Notes: generated by a model not told the origin, from the sequence alone. DNA of 64,000 nucleotides from Flaccisagitta enflata (GCA_965153355.1 OZ231127.1:1116001-1180000), one strand, 5' to 3'; positions 31,966 through 43,306 are shown, numbered from the stretch's first letter. Numbers and translations are program-made.

Positions 31966-32290
31966 TTCGACGCAGAGTGGACGCCGCGAATCGAAGAAGC
32001 GGGCATCGAGTCGGCGCCATTTGCCCTTGCGTATGATATAAAGTGGTAGACCATATCCCGAAGGCCGTGTCGAGCGCCATCTGATTCACATGCGGCGTCG
32101 TCGAAATCATTCTCCCTTCGGCGCAAGCGTAACGGCGTCGAAAGGCGCGGCATCCTTCCATCTCCGCCGTGATGTCGTTCCTCATTGCGCGCAAACGGTT
32201 CGACCTCGGACACTGATTCAAACCGAAGTGAGATACACGAGATGACGTTGAAGCAGTCGAGACGGTGTCGTCGTTACGCGCGGCCGCCAT
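31931..32290 (-). pseudogene. N-terminal gag frame of the BEL/Pao element
   Basis: ATG at 32290 (MAAARNDDTVSTASTSSRVS) opens a 119-codon frame in good context. After about residue 90 the likely continuation shifts to the frame that carries MRFFDRENYPEG, so a frameshift lies near 31990-32030. I choose this as the gag start because no longer upstream frame exists. Confidence 0.5.
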
Positions 32291-33240
32291 TGTCCAATTT
32301 CGTTTTGGTCGAAGATGAAAAGAGTCGAGTCGTTTTTAAATTGTTGAAATATAAGTTGCCCACGAGTTTCAACTGGCACTGTCTATGAGCGTCTATCTGA
32401 CTGACGACTTGTGGTGAAAGAAAGTTGTGGAAAATAGGAAGGTGATCGTCTGTTTATTCCATAAAAATTTCAACAACTGAAGAGAGGGGGAAAAATAAAG
32501 GGAAAGTGGGCGTTAATGGTGATCAGCAAACGCAAAAGATAACATGAAATCGAGACAGGACACAATAAAGGACAGAAACAGCACATAACAACATGTTCAT
32601 TTTCTTCAGAGCCCATGCCATTTGATAATACCTGCCCCTGCCCCGGCCCATCCCATTAAATTCATCCATATCATCCCCATAGTTGGCTGATCGGGCAAGC
32701 GATAAAAACCATATTAAAATCCGGCGATAAGATGCAAAAAACGCAAAAACAAGAATAACAGACCGGAATACAAGATAAAAACAACGTTACTAAAAACAAG
32801 ACGCGTCTATAAAACTTACTTTTAGGCCCACTTTCGTTGGTTTCAACCCACAGTCTGTCGATGTCAAACTAACGTAAATTGTCCGTTCATAAGTTTATCT
32901 GCAATAAAAAGATGAGAGATTATTGAAATTAGCAAATTCCAAGGGCACATTCAATCAATCACAAAAAAATCAATCAATCACTTTAGGAAGCAATGCCGTA
33001 AATAAATAAAAACAATCAATCCAAAATTGGATGACACGAAGACGAGTTACGTATGTTTGTTTACGTAATAAAAACAAATGGCATAAAATACAAGGCGCAA
33101 CCATATGGTTACCCATCTAGCCTTCATTATAAAAAATGGCGAGAAACAAAAGACACCGGCATTGAATAATAAGAAAAGAGGAAAAGCCAAAAGCACGCAA
33201 AAGAAACAAAAGCACACATACTTAATAGACGGACGGACGT
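32291..33240. other. AT-rich flank, possible 5' leader or LTR of the BEL/Pao element
   Basis: Upstream (in element sense) of the gag ATG. The element is 3'-truncated, so there is no second LTR to compare and I cannot define an LTR or primer-binding site. The 87-codon minus frame at 33047-33310 has no domain. Confidence 0.35.
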
Positions 33241-33256
33241 ACATTTCTAACAGGGG

Positions 33257-34021
33257 GTGATGCCGATAAGATGGAAAGTGGAAAAGCGCGTGCTGGAACG
33301 AATGGGACATGTAATGCGCATGAAAGATGACAGAATGGTGAAAGCCGTCACGCTCGGTTGGATTGAGCAGCTGGAGAGATGGAACAAGGTAAAAGGAAGT
33401 AAAAGGAAGACGGTACTATATTGGAAGAAGCTGGTAAGAGAAGCAGGATGGGATTACACGAGGATCGGCAAATTGACAAGGGACAGGAAAAAGTGGAAGG
33501 AACTGGTGAAAGCGCGAATGGACCATCTGCGCAAATGGGAATGGAGTCAGGGCCACAATTGGGTCGGAGAAAGGCCGGAAAGGAGAGACGCAACGAGGGA
33601 AGATAGGATGACGTTTGTATTTGCGTGTGACAAGTGCGGAAAAGTGTGCAAATCGAAAGCCGGGCTCACGATCCATGTGAAACGTATGCACGAAAAATCA
33701 GAGCAGGAGAAGAATTTCGTGTGTGAGAAATGCAGCAAAAACTTCAGCCAGGAGGCGAATCTTAAGAATCACGAAAAGATCTGCACAGGTTTTGAGGAAG
33801 ATGGGAAGAAAACGTGCTCCACATGCCAAAAGAAGTATTCAACAACATACATCGCTAGACATATGCGTGCCTGCAAGGCAGCGCGAGGGGGCGATACGGA
33901 GGTGGTGGCCCAGCCCCGGGCACGGGTGTACAAGGCTAAGAGGAAAAATTGCCCGGGATGTGGTGCCGAAATGGCCGCCACGAACGTCGCCCGACATTTA
34001 CGAGAAGTATGCCACCGCTAG
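33257..34021 (+). pseudogene. C-terminal part of a LINE ORF2 with four zinc fingers
   Basis: The frame contains RMGHVMRMKDDRMVKAV and LGWIEQLERWNKVKGSKRKT, the phrase found after the reverse transcriptase in many non-LTR elements. It is followed by a basic linker and four Cys/His fingers: C124-C127-H140-H145, C156-C159-H172-C176, C187-C190-H202-C206 and C232-C235-H247-C252 (residues of the 254-codon frame). The fingers probably bind target DNA or element RNA. Endonuclease and polymerase are absent, as expected of a 5'-truncated copy. The frame is intact to its TAG, so the copy may be fairly young. Confidence 0.75.
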
Positions 34022-34092
34022 CGAGTGGCAACCCAACGTGGAGGGGTATACTCCTATCGGGAGTGGAAGCCCTTATCAGGATCAGGATCAGG
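34022..34092 (+). mobile_element. LINE 3' UTR with (ATCAGG)3 tail
   Basis: Short 3' UTR (ACTCCTATCGGGAGTGGAAG, containing the small hairpin CTCCTATCGGGAG) ends in three ATCAGG units at 34075-34092. Short microsatellite tails replace poly-A in several LINE groups. The next base starts another element. Confidence 0.65.
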
Positions 34093-34437
34093 ACCGTATT
34101 TCCTGTAATTAGCACCCCGGGCGCTTTTGAAATCGAAATGAAACATTGTCATTTTTAACCTCTAATTAGCGCCCCCTCATTCACTCAAGTATAGATGATT
34201 TTGAATGAAAATTATTATTTGTTTACAAATATTCTGTAAAACAGTGCAATCAAGCACTAAAACAGAGAAACATTGTGCATGTTTTCATATCTTTTTTTTT
34301 GTAAATAAAAAACTTTATTTATAGCTAACTTAAAATCATTTTCTCTTAAAACATTTTTTTGTCTTGAGCTTTCAATTTTTTGAATAGGTGGGGGCGCTTA
34401 TGAGAGGGGGGGGGCGATAGATGCAAGAAATGCGGTA
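34093..34437 (+). mobile_element. Short element with GCGCCCC-rich ends, copy 2
   Basis: Ends ACCGTATTTCCTG and CAAGAAATGCGGTAT are imperfect inverted repeats. The body matches 3080-3407 in reverse. It is joined directly to the LINE tail, so one of the two probably inserted at the end of the other. Confidence 0.75.
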
Positions 34438-34590
34438 TTTTCTATCTCTTCTTTCCCCATCTTCACCATCTCACCAAAAAACCTCTCTTCTTTAAAATCA
34501 GCTTAAGTGGCGCGAGACTCAACACTCAGGTGGCAGCTGTAATGGACACTCTCAAAGGTTTTATCGGGGAAAATTTGCCGCTTAAAGATA

Positions 34591-34766
34591 CAGTCGGACC
34601 CCGCAATAACAGCCCCGCTTTTAAGGGTTCCCCATCAATAAAGGTCAACATTTTAAGGTCCAAAATGACAGTCTCTCATGTAGTTACACCTCTCTTTAAA
34701 GGTGAACCTGAGATAAAGGTGAAAAAGCTTCAGTCCCAATGGGACCGATGAGGCGGGGTCCTACTG
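34591..34766. mobile_element. 176-bp pogo/Tigger-like MITE
   Basis: TA-flanked ends CAGTCGGACCCCGC and GGCGGGGTCCTACTG. The 73-codon frame over it has no domain. Confidence 0.75.
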
Positions 34767-34774
34767 TAGTTCCA

Positions 34775-34880
34775 TTTCTTAGATTGCTACTAAGTCTACA
34801 GACTAAAACAGTCTAAAATACTTTGATTTCTTAGATTGCTACTAGGTCTACAGACTAAAACAGTCTAAAATACTTGGATT
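34775..34880. repeat. Tandem copies of a CTAAAACAGTCTAAAATACTT unit
   Basis: Two close copies here and further copies at 35236-35285, 35325-35375 and 35595-35635 share ATTGCTACTAAGTCTACAG and AACAGTCTAAAATACTT. A family H element (34884) and a pogo-like MITE (35410) have inserted into the series. Confidence 0.8.
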
Positions 34881-34883
34881 TTT

Positions 34884-35235
34884 AGTCGCGTGCACGCGAC
34901 TCTACAACCCGCTTTGTCCATCCGTCCGTCCATTGGTCAAACTTTTTTCTTTTTACTTTAGGCTATTCTTAATCATCTTAGGTCATGTTTAGTCATTCTA
35001 AGTCATTCTAAGTCATTCTAAGTCATTCTAAGTCATTTTAAGTCATTTTAAGTTACATTAAGTCACTTAAGTCAATTTGGTCAATTTAGTCATAAAAGTC
35101 ATTTTACACCATTTTGTGTCTCTTTAAATCATTTTAAGTCATCTTGAGTCATTTTAAGTCATCTTGAGTTATTTTAAGTCAATTTTAGTCATCCTTTGTT
35201 ATGTCCTGCACGCGACTTATAGGTGTTGGCCTTGT
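34884..35235 (-). mobile_element. Family H element with AAGTCATTCTAAGTCATT interior
   Basis: Palindrome AGTCGCGTGCACGCGACT at 34884-34901, CTACAACCCGC, short GTCC run, then many AAGTCATT units (about 10 bp). The far end is CTGCACGCGACTTATAGG and TGTTGGCCTTGTTT. Confidence 0.9.
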
Positions 35236-35409
35236 TTAGATTGCTACTAAGTCTACAGTTTAAAACAGTCTAAAATACTTCCATTTCTTACATTAGTATT
35301 TTCCCTCTTTTCAGCTTTCTATTTCTCAGTCTAGACTTTACAGTCTAAAACAGTTTGAAATACTTCCATTTCCTAGATAATTATTTTTCCTCTCTTTAGG
35401 TCTCGACTA

Positions 35410-35593
35410 CAGTTGAACGCCGCTCTAACAGACCCACCACTTAATCTGTCTAACGTGTATCTGAATAACAATTGTGAATTTATAGTCCCTTTATTTTATT
35501 GTTTTTATCTCATATATTTGCTCTAACAGAATTCTGCCTTTAACAGGTAAGATTTGTTAGTCCTTTGGAATTTGTTTGAGCGGGATTTAATTG
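35410..35593. mobile_element. 184-bp pogo/Tigger-like MITE, uninterrupted copy
   Basis: TA-flanked ends CAGTTGAACGCCGCTC and GAGCGGGATTTAATTG. Homologous to 5328-5662, but without the family H insertion, so it is the empty-site reference. Confidence 0.75.
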
Positions 35594-35670
35594 TACCACT
35601 AAGTCTTGAGTTTAAAACAGTTTAAAATGTTAGTTTTTTTCCTCTTTTTAGGTTCCCACTACTAAGTTAA

Positions 35671-36189
<519 letters not shown>

Positions 36190-36855
36190 ACTAGTCATCC
36201 AAGGATTGCACATGGTCAGCGGAACCCGATGCCCTGCTTGGAGTGATCAACTGAAGAAGTGGAGTGAGAGCAGGGCAGCGGCCCCAAAGGACCAATGTCC
36301 TGTAGGACACAGGGGCGAATTTCCAGACGTCCTGAGAAGGCACATTAAAGGGCTGATTAGATCAATTGAAGCACAGTAATGAGGCATGTAAGGGCTGATT
36401 TGGGGGTCAAGGGGTTGAATAGCATCAAGGATGAGGGAAGATTAGAGACCTGAGAGGGTTATTTTGAGGGCTGAATTGAGACACAAGTGATCAGATTCTA
36501 GGTTTGATAGGGCTGGTTTCAGGCCTGAGATGCTTGATTTTTAGCCTGACAAGGCTGATTGAGGGTATTAGAGAGCTAATTTTGGAGCTGAGGGGCTGAT
36601 TTTGGGCCTGAGAGGACTGTTTTTTGGTCTGAGGAGGCTGATTTTGGGCCTGAGAGGGCTGATTATGGGCCTGAGAGGGTTGAGTTTTGGGCCTGAGAGG
36701 GCTGATTTTGGGTTTGAGAGGGCCGATTTTGGGCTTGAGAGGGCTGATTTGGGGCCTGAGAGGGGCCTCGGGGGGGGGACGTACGTACGTACGGACGTCT
36801 GGAAATTCACCCCTGTGTCCTACAGGACATCGGCCCTTTGGGGCCGCTGCCCAAA
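36190..36855 (+). mobile_element. Family G element, CATCC-hairpin subtype
   Basis: Starts ACTAGTCATCCAAGGATTGC, ATGGTCAGCGGAACCCGATG, then GGGCAGCGGCCCCAAAGG. The interior has about 18 units of GGCCTGAGAGGGCTGATTTT type, with inner inverted CCAGACGTCC and GGACGTCTGG. Right end GGCCCTTTGGGGCCGCTGCC. Confidence 0.9.
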
Positions 36856-36912
36856 AAGCATATCAAGGGCCTTTAACAGATATTACTTGTAACACACTCG
36901 GATTTTGTTCAG

Positions 36913-36996
36913 GTACCCTGCCGTGTTTTGGTTCACCAACGAGTCCTTCGCGCTTCTCTTCTCCATCGCTTTGTTGGTCACAACTGTACAACTTTT
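36913..36996 (+). pseudogene. First truncated copy of exon 39159 (acceptor plus exon start)
   Basis: TTTTGTTCAG and the start of the exon are almost identical to 39149-39245. It lacks the second half and the donor. It was separated from the other copies by the foldback element at 36997-38675: the start-to-start distance to the next copy is 1797 bases, of which 1683 are explained by the insertion plus its 4-base target duplication, leaving 114. Confidence 0.9.
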
Positions 36997-37040
36997 CGGG
37001 CAGGGATCCAGGATGAAAATATCTCAATTTTAAGGGTTTA

Positions 37041-37647
37041 CTATCTTCGCCAAAAGAAACGCGACACCCTGGCAAAGATATGATTTATTGACCATACTCT
37101 CACAAAATTCAGTAACTGAGAGAGTTTGGAGGTCAAGTAAGTTATTCTTATGAAAAATACACAAGACTGTGGATCTAAAATGCAATTTATATCGCATTTC
37201 TTCATCAACAGGGGTGATAACCTCTTCTCATTTGTCCATAGTTTTTGCAAGCCAATGATTTCTAATTAAGGTTTACTCTTTTGCTTGCCATTTCTTAATG
37301 GCTTGAGCTACAGAATCCAGATTGAGCCCACCTATGAGATTTTTTGATGTAGATTTATTTGCTTTTTTGGAAAAAGTATCTAGCTTCTCCAGAAGCTAAG
37401 ATGACAAAAGTCAAAGTTATATCAATTTTAATCGTTTTTTTTTCACAATCTTTTATCAATTCTGAATATGACTATTTTCCTTCTTCTGCTTGCCATTTCT
37501 AAACGCTTTAAGCTACATTTACCAGATTGGACTCATTTTATAAATCTTTTGAAGAAGATTAATCTCTTTTTTTTACTAAATATCTAGCTTTTTTAGAAGC
37601 CAAGATATTGTAGATAGAAGGTGTTGCGTTTCTTTTGGCGAAGATAG
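37041..37647. mobile_element. 607-bp MITE nested in the foldback element, TA target sites
   Basis: TA-flanked ends CTATCTTCGCCAAAAGAAAC and the inverse. The arms extend 30 or more bases (GCGACACC and GGTGTTGCG). The interior holds two copies of the dispersed TGCCATTTCTAAACG / TGCCATTTCTTAATGG motif. Confidence 0.85.
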
Positions 37648-37658
37648 TAGAATAAAAA

Positions 37659-37937
37659 CAAGCCCAACCGGGCAACGATGCGTCCGGGCTGTGTCTCAGC
37701 GTGTATTGATTATGTGACATATGTATGGAGAGACAGATGGACAAACTGACGGGTGAAAAGACTCTCAAAACATGTTGGTTGATCATTTGTTTCAGTGTAG
37801 GATCTCATCGTGGCCAAAAACAGCCAAGAAACGCGTTTTTTGCACAGGTGTGACGGACGGACGGACCAACGGACCGACGGACCGACGGACAGACGGACAG
37901 ACCCTCTTATAGAGATGCGTTCCTGACGGACGCATCT
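37659..37937 (+). mobile_element. Family H element, GATGC hairpin
   Basis: Left end CAAGCCCAACCGGGCAACG, ATGCGTCCGGGC; right GGACC tetramers, CTCTTATAG and the hairpin AGATGCGTTCC...GGACGCATCT (37913-37937). The left GATGCGTCC is the exact reverse complement of the right arm GGACGCATC. Confidence 0.85.
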
Positions 37938-38679
37938 AAGAAAAGATACCACTCTGAATTTTTTGCACAGGGTATCTAAAAAGGGTGTAGAATCAGAATA
38001 TGATATTCATTTTGGTCAAATATCGGCCCATAGAATTAGAAACGTTTTTTTGTACTATAAATTGTGTTATTTACTATAGAAACATTAAATATTTGACATT
38101 TTTTGGTTGATATTGATTGAAACTGATGTATTTTGATCATAGGTACTATGCTGACTCTATTCTTGATGTTTTCGACCAATTTTGGCCATTTTTAGAAATT
38201 TGCACTTTTACCTTATTTGCATAATGTGGTTTCGCATAAATTGCTCATAACTTGAGCGTTTCTTTTAATAGCTCAATGAAACTCATAACTGATGTATATT
38301 CTAACCTAAGACACAGTCTTCAATGCTTATTTTATTATAATTGTACAAATTTGGCTTATTTCTTCATAATTTGGTTTTTAAAGCCATTTTTAAGCTCCTT
38401 AGGCATATCTCAAAATATATAGAGTGCGCTCAAATATCATTCTTAATAAGGGCTACACATTTCTGCAAAAAAAATCACAGAAACAATAAAATGAATACTG
38501 TTTTTGAGGCAAAAATAGCAGTTTTTACCACAAAAAACCGTTTCTAATTTTATTGGCCAATATTTGACCAAAAAATATATCATATTCTGATTCTACACCC
38601 TCTTTAGGACCTCTGTGCAGAAAATTGGGGGTGGTGTTTCTTTTTTTAGAAATTTTCATCCTGGATTCCTGCCCGTTTT

Positions 38680-39158
38680 GATTTTTTTCATTATTCCGAT
38701 TTTCCTCAGATACCCTGCTGTGTTTTTGTTTACCAACAAGTCCATCGCGCTTCTCTTCTCCATCGCTTTGTTGGTCACAACCATACAACTTTTGATTTTT
38801 TGGTATTCCGATTTTTCTCAGGTACCCTGCCGTGTTTTGGTTCACCAACGAGTCTTTTGCGCTTCTCTTTTCCATCGCTTTGTTGGTCACAACTGTACAA
38901 CTTTTAATCTTTTGTTATCCCGATTTTCCTCAGGTACCCTACCGTGTTTTGGATCACCAACGAGTCCTTTGCGCTTATCTTCTCCATCGCTTTGTTAGTC
39001 AGAACCATACAACTTTTAATCTTTTGTTATTCCAATTTTCACTCAGGTACCCTGCCGTGTTTTGGTTCACCAACGAGTCGTTCGCGCTTCTCTTCTCCAT
39101 CGCTTTGTTGGTTACAACCATACAAATTTTAATTTTTCGTTATTCCAATTTTCCTCAG
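38680..39158 (+). repeat. Four tandem truncated copies of the start of exon 39159
   Basis: Copy starts (after CAG) at 38710, 38822, 38934 and 39047, then the intact exon at 39159: spacings 112, 112, 113 and 112. Each unit has a pyrimidine tract, CAG and about 80 bases of the exon (YPAVF and NESFALL region), then runs straight into the next pyrimidine tract. None has the second half of the exon or a good donor. Using an upstream acceptor would read through later copies out of frame. Confidence 0.9.
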
Positions 39159-39318
39159 GTACCCTGCCGTGTTTTGGTTCACCAACGAGTCCTTCGCGCT
39201 TCTCTTCTCCATCGCTTTGTTGGTCACAACCGTACAACTTTTAATTTCCTTCGCCGGTTTTTCTGTGCTTTACAAGTTGTATCATTATCGACCCTTCCTA
39301 CGCCTTATGACCTCCCAG
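39159..39318 (+). CDS. Main gene exon: first hydrophobic segment
   Basis: Acceptor TTTTCCTCAG, donor CAG then GTAATT. 53 codons plus one base. It reads YPAVFWFTNESFALL, a helix (about IALLVTTVQLLISFAGF) and VLYKLYHYRPFLRLMTSQ. The G at its start completes Met with the AT of the previous exon, and it ends in phase 0. It is the sixth and only complete unit of the array that begins at 36913. The Arg/Lys/His-rich stretch after the helix suggests a cytoplasmic loop. Confidence 0.85.
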
Positions 39319-40003
39319 GTAATTTATGCAGGGATGTATATAATTGAGTGGCTTTTGTTTCCCCCCCTACCTTTGATTTCCCTCCCCGCGATGCAACGCG
39401 TCGTGTTTTAAAATCTATGATTTTTTTTCCCGATAAAGCTATAAAACAGTGTTAAATTGTGTTTTACTGACTAGTTTTTATGATTTGGTACTGTCATAAA
39501 TGGATAAATTTTTACAGCATCAAATGGATGAAATATTTATGGCTTTCTTTCACCAATCCTTCTGTTTTTTTGTTTTTTTTTTCATTATCAATTATTGTTT
39601 TTATTTACTAATTCATTCATTAATTCTTTGTTATTCTTTCTGTACGTTGATTCAAGAACACTTTTTTTCATTCCACAGTAGCTACAATGGGCTAGAAATG
39701 TTGAATTTCATTAGTATAATGTGACCTGAAAATTTCAGGATGATAAATAACCAAAACCAAAAAGCATATGGACCTTGAAGTTTTTATAAAGCGGTAAAAG
39801 GGGGTTTTTTGCATTTTTATGCATTATCTCAATAAAGACCCGGGAGAAACCTGTGTAGCAGCATGTTATTTGACACGGGCTGACTATCTATAAATTATTA
39901 CGATTCAGTTGCGCTTTTGGGGCAAAATTTTTTTACAAATAGGTCACAAAAGCGGATTTTTTTTTAGATTTTTTTCCACAAGCAGCAAAATCAAAAAAGA
40001 AAC
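39319..40003. other. Intron, AT-rich
   Basis: No elements with paired ends are seen. The 74-codon frame at 39500-39724 has no domain. Confidence 0.5.
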
Positions 40004-40168
<165 letters not shown>

Positions 40169-40465
40169 CTAACACTAGTTTTTATCTTTATCAATGCCGA
40201 CTATGACTGAACAAGACAAATACCATGGCGACCATGACGCGCTTTTGGAATAACAGTACCAGTCCTAAGGAACGTATGTTAATGTTGATAATGATAGCCA
40301 AGATATCAAGGCATTCCAAACTAACATAACATCAGCGTAAAACTAATATTCTCTTTTTGTCTGTAAGAGTTAGTTCCATTTACGGTTATGTTGATAGTAT
40401 CTATTTCAGAATTTTTCTTCATAATTTTTACAAATGTTTTGGGAAATATGAAATTTAGAAATAAA

Positions 40466-41590
40466 AGTTGCAGAAGCGTTAGATGGTCAGCGGTACCCGT
40501 TGCCCCCATGTGAGTATATGTGGGTGTGAGGTGGTAAGTGGGGCAGCGGCCCCGAGGAGGCCAACGACCTATGCTGATTTTTTTTAGGCTCAAGGCTGGG
40601 ATTAGGGCCTGGATGCTGGGATTTGAGCCTGGAGGCTAGGATTTGAGCCTCAAGGCTGGAATTTGAGCTTTGAGGCTTCATGGCCGAGATTTGAGGCTTC
40701 ATGGCTGGGATTTGAGCCTGGAGACTAGGATTCTGGCCTCGAGAATAGGATTTGACCCCCGCAACTAGGATTTGGGCCTCGAGAATAGGATTTGGGCCTT
40801 GAGGCTGGGATTTGAGCCTCAAGGCTGGGATTTGAGCCTCTAGGCTGGGATTTGAGCCTCGAGGCTGGGATTTGAGCCTCGAGACTGGGATTTGAGCCTC
40901 GAGACTGGGATTTGAGCCTCGAGACTGGGATTTGAGCCTCGAGGCTGGGATTTGAGCCTCGAGGCTGGGATTTGAGCATCCAGGCTGGGATTTGAGCTTC
41001 AGGGCTGGGATTTGAGCTTCAGGGCTGGGATTTGAGCTTCAGGGCTGGGATTTGAGCTTCAGGGCTGGGATTTGAGCTTCAGGGCTGGGATTTTAGCTTC
41101 AGGGCTGAGATTTGAGCTTTGAGGCTGAGATTTGAGCTTTGAGGCTGGTATTTGAGCTTTGAGGCTGGGATTTGAGCTTTGAGGCTGGGATTTGAGCTTC
41201 CGAGGCTGGAATTTGAGCTTCTGAGCCTGGGATTTGAGCTTCTGAGGCTGGGATTTGAGCTTCAAGGCTGGGATTTGAGCTTCGAGGCTGGAATTTGAGC
41301 TTCGAGGCTGGAATTTGAGCTTCGAGGCTGGAATTTGAGCTTCATGGCTGGAATTTGAGCTTCGAGGCTGGAATTTGAGCTTCAAGGCTGGAATTTGAGC
41401 TTTGAGGCTGGGATTTAAGCTTTGAGGCTGGGATATGAGCTTTGAGGCTGGGATTTAAGCTTCGAGGCTGGGATTTGGGCCTCAAAATTAGGATTTGGGC
41501 CTCAAGGGGGGGGGGTTACAAAGAAGGAGGAGGACAAAGAGAAATTTCAGCATATGTGAAGGCAAAGGTCATCAGCCCCTTAATCAATTA
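40466..41590 (+). mobile_element. Large family G element, about 43 units of 20-21 bp
   Basis: Starts AGTTGCAGAAGCGTTAG, ATGGTCAGCGGTACCCG, then GGGGCAGCGGCCCCG. The array of GGCTGGGATTTGAGCCTCGA-type units covers 40588-41500, grading from GCCTC- to GCTTC- and GCTTTG-types in blocks, which shows growth by local duplication. The right inverted end is worn (GTCATCAGCCCC). The Ser-Asn-Pro-Ser-Leu-Glu-type minus frames across it are three passes of a 20-base unit. Confidence 0.9.
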
Positions 41591-42333
41591 TCATTTGTTG
41601 ATCTCGCCTCCGGTCCGCGAACACGATCGGCGTTTCAACTTCTCAACATCCACCCGCTCCTCCTTACGAAAGATCTGACAAACAATTTCAGCGCCTTTGC
41701 CAATTTGCGGTAAACTTCCATTTCACAAACACGGTAGCCGCACACTGGGTCCAGCTTGTCACTGACTACTCTGGAATAATTACTATAGACGAGTAGCAAC
41801 AACAGCACCTGTACAAAACCATGATGAAGCAAAGAAGAGAAAGGTCAGACCTGCGTCGAGCTACATTACAACCCACCATGATTAAATTGTCGTCTTCACA
41901 CAACCGTTCCCATTTGAAAAGATGAAAATTGTTAGTTTTCTGTTTGGTTTTCAAGAAATGAATTCATGCATTCACTCATCAATTTATTTTATCTTTAAAC
42001 CAAGATTATAACGAGTAACAAAAATAAAATGACCATGAAAAGTGACTTTACCGCATTTGCACAATTTTAGAGAATTTCAAATCCAATATGCTCTTTGGTC
42101 TCATTCGTCTAGGACACTGAAATTTTCAGGGGGTTTTATTCTAACAAAAATCAACAAATTTGGCCCATTGTCGCGATTGAAATAAAAAATTGGGTGGTCC
42201 TGAATCGGCGTAAACCTCAAGTTTATCTGACCTAAGTGAAATCTTTTGGTACAGAGAGTTCCTGAATGAATCTCAAATTCATGCTACATGTAAAAATCAT
42301 ATTAACATATGAAATCCTTTTGCTTCTGTCCAG
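41591..42333. other. Intron before exon 42334
   Basis: AT-rich with no element ends paired. Confidence 0.5.
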
Positions 42334-42517
42334 CCTCAACCTCCCCTGATGACCCCTTCCTCGTTATGCTTGGTTTTCCTACTCTCCTCCGCTGTGGTTT
42401 TCGTCTCCGCGGGTGTCGTTTATACGTACGGCTATCACCAATATCACAAATGTCTACACCGACTACAAGAGAAGTACCAGGCCTACTTCAGGAAAAGACA
42501 AGTCAAAATTCACTCGG
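42334..42517 (+). CDS. Main gene exon: second hydrophobic segment
   Basis: Acceptor TTGCTTCTGTCCAG, donor TCGG then GTAAGG. It starts in phase 0 and ends with one carried base. It reads PQPPLMTPSSLCLVF, a helix (LVFLLSSAVVFVSAGVVYTY), then HQYHKCLHRLQEKYQAYFRK and RQVKIHS. The basic, Tyr-rich tail after the helix suggests a cytoplasmic loop. The donor is followed within 10 bases by a 240-base TG array. Confidence 0.85.
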
Positions 42518-42524
42518 GTAAGGT

Positions 42525-42768
<244 letters not shown>

Positions 42769-43088
42769 TATGCGTGTGCATGACAGCAGTTTTAAAGTTA
42801 CTGACATAAAATCATTAAGCAATCAATTGTGTGCCAACATGGCATCAATTTTGTATTTAAAAAGTACATTAGAATGACATTTAAAACATAAAATGGCCGC
42901 GAGGCCGAGGGGACTTATGAATCATTACAGTCTGAGATTACCATTCTCTCAGTCTCTCGTCATAAAATTCCAAGCGATAAACGTCACGAGTTAAATATTG
43001 CGCTTTTTATCACAGAGGAATTACTGTATGGTAATTAAGGTTGATTCTCATGGCCGAGATAACACAGACGGCGCGGGGTTTCATTTGG

Positions 43089-43306
43089 ACAAGGCCGGAT
43101 ACACAATTGACAAGGTCGGATAAACGGCTACCGAAGTCGCGTGCGGGTGGGCAGGGGCGGTGATACAAAAACATTTGACCCGAACATTTGGGCAGGAGCA
43201 GTTGTGCAAAAAAAAACGCTCATAAGGCCTAAAAAGCTGTCAGCCACCAACCGACCGACCGACCGACCGACCGACATAGCGGGTTATAGAATCGCGTGCA
43301 CGCGAC
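43089..43306 (+). mobile_element. Family H element
   Basis: ACAAGGCCGGATACACAA with a partial duplicate of the end, GAAGTCGCGTGCGGGTGGGC, CCGACCGACC tetramers, GGGTTATAG and a worn palindrome ATCGCGTGCACGCGAC. Confidence 0.85.

Larger units (their letters stand above)
26841..32290 (-). mobile_element. Decayed BEL/Pao-like LTR retrotransposon, 3'-truncated
   Basis: On the minus strand, from 32290 leftward, come a gag-like N-terminal part, a Gln-rich section, a gag core, a zinc knuckle, an aspartic protease and a reverse transcriptase that breaks off near 26850. RNase H, integrase, envelope and 3' LTR are absent. Several frameshifts and a stop within the gag make it a pseudogene. The order gag, knuckle, protease, FGW-linker, reverse transcriptase and the GISLNDLL and KVxxxxWLPxxDVF phrases fit the BEL/Pao group. 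The long plus-strand frames of Ala/Val or Leu across 30180-31629 are antisense shadows of the Gln codons. Confidence 0.8.
36997..38675. mobile_element. Foldback element inserted in the exon array, TTTT target duplication
   Basis: Inverted ends CGGGCAGGGATCCAGGATG and its inverse at 38657-38675 are flanked by TTTT on both sides (36993-36996, 38676-38679). The arms continue inward through CTGCACAG, GGGTGTAGAATCAGAATA and GGTCAAATAT. The left arm is itself interrupted by the elements at 37041-37647 and 37659-37937. Removing 36997-38679 restores the normal 112-114-bp array spacing. Confidence 0.85.

Noticed and set aside
40725-41385. Ser-Asn-Pro-Ser-Leu-Glu-Ala-Gln-type repeat frames on the minus strand
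   Set aside because: Produced by three passes of a 20-base minisatellite unit in a family G element.
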